Shown here piece by piece: positions 8,999 to 15,838 of a stretch of DNA of 64,000 nucleotides. Numbering within the stretch: position 1 is the first letter of the stretch; the number at the start of each line of letters is the position of its first letter. The DNA is from Stenotrophomonas indicatrix (GTDB taxonomy: Bacteria > Pseudomonadota > Gammaproteobacteria > Xanthomonadales > Xanthomonadaceae), in the NCBI RefSeq assembly GCF_002750975.1, contig NZ_PEJS01000001.1:1736001-1800000 (forward strand), given 5' to 3'. A program made the position numbers and the translations under genes. Under the pieces are notes generated by a model. The model saw only the letters and a list, made by a program, of their open reading frames with translations. It ran no database searches and had not been told where the DNA came from.

Positions 8999-10978
8999 TC
9001 AGGCGGCCTGCGGCACCCGCAGCGAACGCACCAGGCCGCCGATGTCGACGATCAGGGCGACGCGGCCATCGCCGAGGATGGTGGCACCGGAGACCCCGCC
9101 GATGCGGCGGTAGTTGTTCTCGATGTTCTTCACCACGACCTGCTGCTGGCCGACCAGTTCGTCCACTTCCAGCGCGATCTTCTGGCCATCGCCTTCAACC
9201 ACCACCACCAGCGATTCACTGCCGGGTGCACGCTGGCCATAGCCGTAGTACTCGCTCAGCGACAGGATCGGCAGGTATTCGCCACGCACGCGCAGCACGC
9301 GGCCTTCGCCGGCCATGCTGCGGATGTCGTCAGGCTGCGGCTGCAGTGCTTCAAGCACGTAGGCCAGCGGCAGGATCAGGGTTTCGCCGGCCACCGCCAC
9401 GGTCATGCCGTCGAGGATGGCCAGGGTCAACGGCAGCCGGATCAGCGTACGGGTGCCGGTGCCGAGGCCGCTTTCAATCTGCACCTCGCCACCGAGTGCC
9501 TGGATGTTGCGGCGGACCACGTCCATGCCCACGCCACGACCGGACAGGTCGGTGACCGCATCGGCGGTGGAGAAGCCGGGCTGGAAGATCAGGTCCCAGA
9601 CCTGCGAGTCGGTGGGGTTGTCCGGTACGGCCAGGCCGCGTTCCTGCGCCTTGGCCAGGATCTTCTCGCGGTTCAGGCCGCGGCCGTCGTCGCTGACTTC
9701 GATGACGATATGACCGCCCTGGTGCGAGGCCGCCAGGGTGATCGTGCCGGTCTCGTCCTTGCCGGCATCGCGACGCACGTCCGGCATTTCCAGGCCGTGG
9801 TCGATGGAATTGCGGACCAGATGCACCAGCGGATCGGCGATCTTCTCGATCAGGCCCTTGTCCAGCTCGGTGCCTTCGCCGATGGTGCGCAGGCGCACGT
9901 GCTTGCCCAGGCGGCCGGACAGGTCGCGGACCAAGCGCGGGAAGCGGCGGAACACTGCGTCGACCGGCAGCATGCGCACGCCGATCACAGCCTCCTGCAG
10001 GTCGCGGGTATTGCGTTCAAGCAGGTCCAGGCCGGCGAACAGGCTCTCGGCATGCACCGGGTCCAGCGCGTGCGAGACCTGCTTGAGCATGGCCTGGGTG
10101 ATGACCAGTTCACCGACCAGGTTGATCAGTGCATCGACCTTGTCGACGCTGACACGGATGGAGGTTTCTGCTTCCTGGCTGGCCCCGGTGCTGGCCGTCG
10201 GTGCGGCAGTGGCGGGCGCAGGCGCAGCGACCGGCGCGGCAGCCGGTGCCTGCGTGGCCAGGCTTGGCGGTGCGGCCGGACGGATGTCCAGTTCGCAGTC
10301 GTCCAGCACCCAGGCGAAGGTGTCTTCGATCTTGCTGCGCGGCACCTTGCCGACCAGGCCCAGGTCCCACGCCAGGTGGGCTTCAAGCGGGTCGAGCTGG
10401 GCGAAGCCGGGCAGGCGATCCATGCGCGCGGCCACCTGCAGCGAACCCAGGTGTTCCAGTTCGCGGATGATGCGCAACGGGTCGTTGCCACTCATGAACA
10501 GTGACGGCGCCGGGGTGAAGCCGATCTGCCAGGCTTCCGGCGTGTCGTCCACCTTGCTGGCGGCAGTGGGTGCAGCGGCGGCGGGTGCCTGGCCGGACAG
10601 CACCGCTTCCAGGCGCGCCTTCACCGCAGCGACCGCTGCAGGATCGGCGGGCTGGCCGTGCTCGGCCTCGCGCAACAGGGCGCGCAGTACGTCCACCGAC
10701 GACAGCATCGCATCGACGGCGTTGCCTTCCAGTGCGCGCTTGCCGGCCCGCAGCTCATCGAGCAGCGTTTCCAGCACATGGGTCAGCCCGGCGATGGCAT
10801 CGAAACCGAACGTGCCTGCGCCACCCTTGATGGAGTGGGCGGCACGGAACACCGAGTTGATGATCTCCGGGTCCTGTTGTCCCGATTCCAGGGCCAGCAG
10901 GCCAGCCTCCATGGCGTCGAGGCCTTCGCGGCTCTCCTCGAAGAAGGTGGCGTGGAAGCGTTGCAGGTCCATGCTCAT
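8999..10978 (-). CDS. cheA: Chemotaxis histidine kinase CheA (first copy, with P2-like domain)
   Basis: 659 residues with all CheA modules. P1/Hpt has phospho-acceptor His48 in RAAHSIKGGAG. A P2-like domain follows (about 165-235; AWQIGFTPAPSLFMSGNDP to VLDDCELDI). Then P3 dimerisation (VDALINLVGELVITQAML), P4 ATPase with N box (HLVRNSIDHGLE), DDGRGL and GRGVGMDV, and P5 CheW-like regulatory domain. It autophosphorylates in receptor arrays and passes phosphate to CheY-type regulators. It is the last gene of a STAS-cheY-cheA operon and follows cheY by 45 bp. A second, differently built CheA is at 15839-17665, so this one may serve a distinct receptor set or output. Confidence 0.95.
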   Translation of the reverse strand: MSMDLQRFHATFFEESREGLDAMEAGLLALESGQQDPEIINSVFRAAHSIKGGAGTFGFDAIAGLTHVLETLLDELRAGKRALEGNAVDAMLSSVDVLRALLREAEHGQPADPAAVAAVKARLEAVLSGQAPAAAAPTAASKVDDTPEAWQIGFTPAPSLFMSGNDPLRIIRELEHLGSLQVAARMDRLPGFAQLDPLEAHLAWDLGLVGKVPRSKIEDTFAWVLDDCELDIRPAAPPSLATQAPAAAPVAAPAPATAAPTASTGASQEAETSIRVSVDKVDALINLVGELVITQAMLKQVSHALDPVHAESLFAGLDLLERNTRDLQEAVIGVRMLPVDAVFRRFPRLVRDLSGRLGKHVRLRTIGEGTELDKGLIEKIADPLVHLVRNSIDHGLEMPDVRRDAGKDETGTITLAASHQGGHIVIEVSDDGRGLNREKILAKAQERGLAVPDNPTDSQVWDLIFQPGFSTADAVTDLSGRGVGMDVVRRNIQALGGEVQIESGLGTGTRTLIRLPLTLAILDGMTVAVAGETLILPLAYVLEALQPQPDDIRSMAGEGRVLRVRGEYLPILSLSEYYGYGQRAPGSESLVVVVEGDGQKIALEVDELVGQQQVVVKNIENNYRRIGGVSGATILGDGRVALIVDIGGLVRSLRVPQAA

Positions 10979-11023
10979 GGCAGTGGCGATCCGGAAGCGA
11001 AGAGGGGGAGCAGTGCGGGGCGA

Positions 11024-11389
11024 TCAGCCCAGCACTTTCTGCACGGTGGCGACCAGCTGTTCGGGATTGAACGGCTTCACCAGCCAGCCGGTGGCACCGG
11101 CGGCCTTGCCTTCGGACTTCTTGTCCGCTGCCGACTCGGTGGTCAGCATCAGCATCGGCGTGAACTTGTAGTCCGGCAGCTGGCGCAGTTCGCGGATCAG
11201 CGCGATGCCGTCCATGTTCGGCATGTTGACGTCGGTGACCACCGCATTGAAGCGCTGGCCCTTGGCGCGTCCGAGCGCGACCGCGCCGTCTTCAGCTTCT
11301 TCGACGGCAAAACCGGCCGAGGTGAGGGCGAAGGAAACCATCTGGCGCATCGACGCCGAATCGTCCACCACCAAGATACGTGCGCTCAT
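11024..11389 (-). CDS. CheY-type single-domain response regulator
   Basis: A 121-residue receiver domain with acidic pair D9/D10, phospho-acceptor D53 (VVTDVNMPNMDG), T83 and K105 (WLVKPF). The start ATG overlaps the stop of the STAS gene (ATGA). It sits just before cheA1 and is therefore the likely partner of that kinase. It diverges from the motor-type CheY at 18273-18665, so it may act as a phosphate sink or on another output. Confidence 0.9.
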   Translation of the reverse strand: MSARILVVDDSASMRQMVSFALTSAGFAVEEAEDGAVALGRAKGQRFNAVVTDVNMPNMDGIALIRELRQLPDYKFTPMLMLTTESAADKKSEGKAAGATGWLVKPFNPEQLVATVQKVLG

Positions 11390-11694
11390 GCAGCGTTCTC
11401 CACAGATTTCAGGTTGTCATGGGGTACGTCCAGGCCCAGGGCCTGGGTGACGCCCAGCAGGCGTGCAGCGTCACGGAAGGTTGCAGTGCAACCGTGGAAG
11501 CCGGTGCCAAGGCCTGCCTCGCGGCGGGCCTGCACGAAGGCGCACAGCACCTGCACGCTGGCGGTGTGGATGCGGCCGACCTGGCTTGCATCCAGGGTCA
11601 GCTCGCCTGCTTCCGCCACCAAGGGCGAAAGGCGGTTCTTGAGCTCGGTGCTGCTCTCGATGCCGAGATCCTCACCCAGTTCGACAGTGCTCAT
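11386..11694 (-). CDS. STAS-domain protein (anti-sigma antagonist type)
   Basis: A 102-residue STAS domain: STVELGEDLGIESSTELKNR, then LTLDASQVGRIHTASVQVLC, where the usual phosphorylatable Ser/Thr position falls in HTAS. The ATG at 11694 is preferred over an upstream TTG because CGGAG lies 5-6 nt before it. Stand-alone STAS proteins normally act in partner switching with a kinase or anti-sigma factor, or as small scaffold proteins. No partner kinase is visible. It is first in the FliA-dependent STAS-cheY-cheA1 operon, which implies a chemotaxis role; the mechanism is unknown. Confidence 0.85.
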   Translation of the reverse strand: MSTVELGEDLGIESSTELKNRLSPLVAEAGELTLDASQVGRIHTASVQVLCAFVQARREAGLGTGFHGCTATFRDAARLLGVTQALGLDVPHDNLKSVENAA

Positions 11695-11724
11695 CGTTGC
11701 TCCGGACAAACGGTTCCAGCATTC

Positions 11725-11751
11725 ATAACGGCACCGTGGGGCGGTTCTTTA
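11725..11751 (-). promoter_or_regulatory. FliA promoter of STAS-cheY-cheA1 operon
   Basis: The minus strand reads TAAA-N15-GCCGTTAT, the same -35 and -10 as the flagellin promoter at 51518-51544. It lies 31 bp upstream of the STAS gene ATG and 37 bp past the parP stop codon. Confidence 0.85.
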
Positions 11752-11788
11752 GGGGTATCGGCGCGAAGCGCCGATTCAGAGCACGGAT

Positions 11789-13153
11789 TCACCCCAGCAG
11801 CTGCGTGGCGTCGAGCAGGATCATCGGCCGCTGGCTGATGCGGGCCACGCCACGGAACAGTTCATTGGAGATCTGGCAGATGCGGGCGGTATCGGGTGGT
11901 TCGATCTGCGAGTCGGTCAGGTTGGCGACGTCCTCCACGGCCGACACACGCAGGCCCAGGGTCTCGCCGTTCTCCTCAAGCACGACGATGCGGGTCTGCG
12001 CGTCATCCTCGGCGGAGGCCGCACCCAGGTGCAGGCCGAGATCCATCACCGGCACCACCTGGCCACGCAGGTTCATGATGCCGAGCATTTCCGGGGCAGT
12101 GCCGCGCAGTGGCAGCAACGGCACCGGCAGCACCACTTCCTGCACCTTCAGCAGTTCCAGCGCGTAGGCCTGGGTGCCACAGCGCAGGCGCAGCCAACGC
12201 GACGTGCGTTCGCCGGCGCGGCGGTTCTGCGGATGCGGGCTGCTGGCGGGCTGATGCGCCTGGGCCTGCAGCTCCTGCCAGGAACCGGGGCGGTTGCTGG
12301 AGGGGGTGTCCACCGCGAACTGCGGCGGCGGTGCGACAGCGGCGCGGGTCATCGATGGCATCGTTGCTGGTGCGGGGCGCGCGGCGGCCTTGGCAATGGC
12401 CGGCGCAGCGATGTCAGCAACCACTTCGCCGTCGGCGGCGGCTTCGAAGGCGGCCTGCAATCCGGGGCTGTCGGTGTGCGCCAGGCTGTCGGCGGCGTCG
12501 GTTTCGTAGATCACTTCGTCCGGCAGGTCATCCCAGGTGGGTTCGGGCGCGGGCGGTGCGACAGCGGCAGTGGCCACCGACGCGGTTTCATGGACGACCT
12601 CGGCCGGCAGGTCGTCCCAGGTGGGCTCGCGCTCTGTGTCGACCGCAGGCACGTTGGCGGCGTCGAAAGCAGCCTCCAAGGCCGCATCATCGTTGGCCGG
12701 AGCGGCTGCGACGGCGTCGGTTTCGTAGATCACCTCCGCCGGCAGATCGTCCCAGGTCGGCTCGCGCCCGGTATCGGCCGCAGGCGTGGCAGCAGCGTCG
12801 AAGGCGGCCTCGAGCGAAACGTCGTCGCTGGCCGGGGCCGCTGCGACGGCGTCGGTTTCGTAGATCACTTCGGCCGGCAGATCGTCCCAGGTCGGCTCGC
12901 GCCCGGTGTCGGCCGCAGGCGTGGCAGCCGCGTCGAATGCGGCTTCGAGCGAAGCATCGTCGTTGGCCGGGGCCACTGCGAAGGCGTCGGTTTCGTAGAC
13001 CACTTCGGCCGGCAGATCGTCCCAGGTCGGCTCGCGCTCGCCGTCGGCTGCTGCGCTCGTCGGGCGTGGCGCGGCATCAGCGGCGACCGGTGCGACGGCA
13101 ATGTCGCCGAGCAGCTCGTCCAGATAGTCGTCCAGCATCCCGGTGGTGTTCAT
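11789..13153 (-). CDS. parP: ParP: CheW-like array localisation protein with tandem repeats
   Basis: 454 residues. A short acidic N-terminal helix (MLDDYLDELLGDI) is followed by four units starting EPTWDDLP spaced exactly 45 residues apart (at 41, 86, 131 and 176) plus a fifth at 204. A Pro/Ala-rich linker follows, then a C-terminal CheW-like domain from about residue 310 (WLRLRCGTQAYALELLKVQE, IMNLRGQVVPVMDL). Together with the overlapping ParA-type gene this matches ParC/ParP of polar flagellates, where ParP ties CheA arrays to the pole through its CheW-like domain. The repeats make the N-terminus much longer than expected. The assignment rests on architecture and gene order next to motC-motD-parC. 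Confidence 0.85.
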   Translation of the reverse strand: MNTTGMLDDYLDELLGDIAVAPVAADAAPRPTSAAADGEREPTWDDLPAEVVYETDAFAVAPANDDASLEAAFDAAATPAADTGREPTWDDLPAEVIYETDAVAAAPASDDVSLEAAFDAAATPAADTGREPTWDDLPAEVIYETDAVAAAPANDDAALEAAFDAANVPAVDTEREPTWDDLPAEVVHETASVATAAVAPPAPEPTWDDLPDEVIYETDAADSLAHTDSPGLQAAFEAAADGEVVADIAAPAIAKAAARPAPATMPSMTRAAVAPPPQFAVDTPSSNRPGSWQELQAQAHQPASSPHPQNRRAGERTSRWLRLRCGTQAYALELLKVQEVVLPVPLLPLRGTAPEMLGIMNLRGQVVPVMDLGLHLGAASAEDDAQTRIVVLEENGETLGLRVSAVEDVANLTDSQIEPPDTARICQISNELFRGVARISQRPMILLDATQLLG

Positions 13154-13932
13154 GCCGCCTGCTCCAGGGCACGTGCGTCCTCACCGAGGATCCAGTTCAA
13201 CGCACGCCGATAGGCTGCCAGGCCGCGTCCCGGGTAGTCCTCACCGATGCTCGGCAGGGTCAGGCCGGCCGCGTTGCTGATGCGGGTGTCGATCGGAATC
13301 GCGTCTTCCCAGACGCGGCTCGCGTGGCGGTCCTGCATGGCGCGCAGCGATTCATTGCCGGTGCGGGTGCGGCGGTCGAACAGCGTCGGCAGGATCGAGA
13401 TCGGCAGCGGCCGGCGGCGCGAACGCTCGACCATCTCGCCGGTGCGGACCATGCCATCCAGGCCGTGCAGGGCCAACGGCTCGGCCTGGGTGGGAATGAT
13501 CAGGCGATCGGCCGCGGCCAGCGCATTGATCATCAGCAGGCCCAGGGTCGGTGCGCAGTCCAGCAGGATGTAGTCGTGCTGGCCCTGGTGGCGGGCGAGC
13601 GCGTTCTGCAGGGCCAGGCCGAGGCCAGGCTGGTTGGCGCTGCGTCGTTCCAGCGTGGCCAGCGAGGCCTGCGCGCACACGTAATCGAGTCCGCCGATGT
13701 TGCTGGCATGGCTGAGCGTGGAGAGGTCGGCCGGCGGTGCGCCGAACAGCTCCAGCACGCCGGCCGGTGCCGGCTCGATCGGCACGCCGAAGGCGCGGGT
13801 CAGCGAGGCATGCGGATCGAGATCGATCAGCAGCACGCGGTGGCCGAGCGCGGCCAGGCCGCGACCGAGGGCGAGGGTGGTGGTGGTCTTGCCGACTCCG
13901 CCCTTCTGGTTGGCGACTGCCCAGATGCGCAT
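13150..13932 (-). CDS. parC: ParC: ParA/Soj-family ATPase for polar chemotaxis array positioning
   Basis: A 260-residue ParA-family ATPase with deviant Walker A at residues 10-17 (KGGVGKTT) and Walker B-type LLIDLDPHASL. It overlaps parP by 4 nt (ATGA) and follows motD by 4 nt. In Vibrio and Pseudomonas, ParC localises at the flagellated pole and recruits ParP and CheA so that daughter cells inherit arrays. It is not the chromosomal ParA: there is no parB nearby, and the context is motC-motD-parC-parP. Confidence 0.9.
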   Translation of the reverse strand: MRIWAVANQKGGVGKTTTTLALGRGLAALGHRVLLIDLDPHASLTRAFGVPIEPAPAGVLELFGAPPADLSTLSHASNIGGLDYVCAQASLATLERRSANQPGLGLALQNALARHQGQHDYILLDCAPTLGLLMINALAAADRLIIPTQAEPLALHGLDGMVRTGEMVERSRRRPLPISILPTLFDRRTRTGNESLRAMQDRHASRVWEDAIPIDTRISNAAGLTLPSIGEDYPGRGLAAYRRALNWILGEDARALEQAA

Positions 13933-13936
13933 CGGA

Positions 13937-14950
13937 TTACTCCTTCATTGCCGGGGGAACGGCGGCGCCGACGCGGCTGCCAGCCGGCACCGGTGGCAAC
14001 TGCACCGGTGCGATGGGGGAAGTGGGGGTGGTGGCCGGTGCGGTGGCGGCCTGTTCGCTGGCGCTGCGGGCAGCGCCGGTGGCGGCATTCAGGCGTTCGC
14101 CGAGCGGGTCCACCGAATGACTGGTGTCGGCCAGGATGATGACCATCACCCGCCGGTTGCGATTGCGGCCCTGTGCGCTGTCGTTGTCTTCGCGGGGGCG
14201 GAACTGGCCGTAGCCGACCATCGCCAGCCGCGATGGCTGCAGCCCCTGGTCGGCAAACAGATGCACCACGCTGGCCGCGCGCCCGGCCGACAGCTCCCAG
14301 TTGGACGGGAAGGTGGCGGTGGCGATCGGCACGTTGTCGGTGTGTCCTTCCACGCGCACGCTGTTGGGCACGTCGCGCAGCACGCCGGCCAGGCTGGCCA
14401 GGGTGTCGCGCGCATGCACGTCCAGCGCCGCCGAGCCGGTCGGGAACAGGATGTCGCTGTTGATCTCCACTTCGATCCACAGTTCGGTACGGCGCACGCT
14501 GATCATGCCGCGGTCGATCAGTGGCGCCAGCGCCGCGGTCAGGCGGTCGGCGATGCTGTTGAGCTGGCGCTCGGCACGCGCGATCTGTTCCTGGTTGTGC
14601 ACCGACACCGGCATGCGCATCTGCGAGGCCATCGCCGGCAGCAGGGTGGGGTCGTGCGAGGGCGCGGGCGCGGACGGCCCGATCTTGGTGCCGGACTTGA
14701 TCACCGACGGGCTGTCCCAGCCGCCGCCCTGCACCTGCTTGTTGCCCACCTGCACCGGATTGATGGTGCGCGGCGCACCACCGAAGGCATCGGTGAGGGC
14801 GTCGGCCATGATCCGGTACTTGCCCTCGTTGACCGAGGAGATCGCGTACATGACCACGAAGAAGGCGAGCAGCAGCGTCATCAGGTCGGCATAGGGGATG
14901 GCCCATGCCTCGTGATTGGCGTGCTCTTCGTGGTGCTTGCGGCGGGCCAT
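13937..14950 (-). CDS. motD: Flagellar stator protein MotD (MotB family)
   Basis: 337 residues. The N-terminal segment EAWAIPYADLMTLLLAFFVV holds the single membrane helix with the proton-relay aspartate (D22). The C-terminal OmpA-like peptidoglycan-binding domain has VEGHTDNVPIA and ELSAGRAASVVHLF. The ATG at 14950 fits the family start; the longer frame runs into motC. With MotC it forms a proton channel that drives or stabilises flagellar rotation. The order motC-motD-parC-parP is that of Pseudomonas, where MotCD is the second stator set; whether a separate MotAB exists elsewhere cannot be seen here. Confidence 0.93.
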   Translation of the reverse strand: MARRKHHEEHANHEAWAIPYADLMTLLLAFFVVMYAISSVNEGKYRIMADALTDAFGGAPRTINPVQVGNKQVQGGGWDSPSVIKSGTKIGPSAPAPSHDPTLLPAMASQMRMPVSVHNQEQIARAERQLNSIADRLTAALAPLIDRGMISVRRTELWIEVEINSDILFPTGSAALDVHARDTLASLAGVLRDVPNSVRVEGHTDNVPIATATFPSNWELSAGRAASVVHLFADQGLQPSRLAMVGYGQFRPREDNDSAQGRNRNRRVMVIILADTSHSVDPLGERLNAATGAARSASEQAATAPATTPTSPIAPVQLPPVPAGSRVGAAVPPAMKE

Positions 14951-14951
14951 G

Positions 14952-15692
14952 TCAGTGCAGGAAGCCGGAGAGGTTGGTTTCGATGTTGCGCGGGTTCTCG
15001 CCCTGGGCAATCGAGATCAGGCCTTCGATGACCATTTCGCGGTCGCGGCTGGAATGGGCGATCACGCCCTTCAGCTTGGCGGCGATGGGCAGGAACAGCA
15101 GGTTGGCCGAGGCGATGCCGTAGATGGTGGCGGTGAACGCGGCGGCGATGCCATGGCCGAGCTTGCTCGGGTCGGCGAGGTTCTTCATTACCGCGATCAG
15201 GCCGAGCACGGCGCCGATGATGCCCAGCGTGGGCGCATAGATGCCCATGCTTTCAAACACCTTGGCAGCGGCCTGGTCCTGGTGCTCCTGGCTGCCCAGT
15301 TCGATCTCCAGCATGTGCCGGATCGATTCGGGTTCAACGCCGTCCACCAGCAGCTGCAGGCCCTTGCGCAGGAACGGGTCCTGCTGCGCTTCCACCTGCG
15401 ATTCCAGGCCGAGCAGGCCCTGGCGGCGGGCGATGTTGCTCCATTCCACGATCTGCTGGATCAGTTCACGACGGTCGCTGTGCGGCGGCCGCACGACCCA
15501 GCGCACGATCTTGAAGGCGTGCTTGAACACCGCTGGCGAGGTGTGCAGCAGGATGGCGGCGATGGTGCCGACGATGACGATCACGAACGCCGCAGGCGAC
15601 CACAACGACGCCAGGCCGGCGCCCTTGAGGATGCTGCCACCGACCAGCGAGGCCAGGGCGAGGAAAAGTCCAATGAGGCTGAGTCTATCCAT
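14952..15692 (-). CDS. motC: Flagellar stator protein MotC (MotA family)
   Basis: 246 residues, the size of Pseudomonas MotC. There are four membrane segments, two at the N-terminus (about 5-25 and 30-50) and two after residue 145 (TLGIIGAVLGLIAVM; IAAAFTATIYGIASANLLFL). The conserved cytoplasmic loop contacts FliG. The ATG at 15692 gives MDRLSLIGLF, the usual start. The FliA -10 element ends only 7 nt before this ATG and there is no Shine-Dalgarno sequence, so the mRNA is probably leaderless. It is the first gene of motC-motD-parC-parP. Confidence 0.95.
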   Translation of the reverse strand: MDRLSLIGLFLALASLVGGSILKGAGLASLWSPAAFVIVIVGTIAAILLHTSPAVFKHAFKIVRWVVRPPHSDRRELIQQIVEWSNIARRQGLLGLESQVEAQQDPFLRKGLQLLVDGVEPESIRHMLEIELGSQEHQDQAAAKVFESMGIYAPTLGIIGAVLGLIAVMKNLADPSKLGHGIAAAFTATIYGIASANLLFLPIAAKLKGVIAHSSRDREMVIEGLISIAQGENPRNIETNLSGFLH

Positions 15693-15699
15693 GGGTCCG

Positions 15700-15726
15700 G
15701 TATCGGCTTGTATGAATGGGACTTGA
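15700..15726 (-). promoter_or_regulatory. FliA promoter of motC operon, abutting the start codon
   Basis: The minus strand reads TCAA-N15-GCCGATAC and then CGGACCC directly before the motC ATG. The elements and spacing match the sigma-28 consensus well. Transcription should begin at or within 1-2 nt of the ATG. Confidence 0.8.
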
Positions 15727-15770
15727 GACACCGGTAGGTCGTGTACAGACGGTAGTCACAGTTTTCGGGT

Positions 15771-15834
15771 CGCCGGGCATGGCCCGGCGCTACCCTGCGG
15801 GGCCGTTTCCGGTAGCGCCGGGCCATGCCCGGCG
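15771..15834. repeat. Inverted pair of SMAG palindromes after cheA2
   Basis: Two units, CGCCGGGCATGGCCCGGCGC-TACC (15771-15794) and GGTAGCGCCGGGCCATGCCC-GGCG (15811-15834), face each other and can form one long hairpin. They lie between the cheA2 stop (15839) and the motC promoter and probably end the flhF-cheA2 transcript. Confidence 0.85.
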
Positions 15835-15838
15835 GGCT

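Noticed and set aside
13150..13932. Chromosome-partitioning ParA
   Set aside because: No parB or parS-like context; the motC-motD-ParA-CheW-like order identifies the chemotaxis-type ParC.
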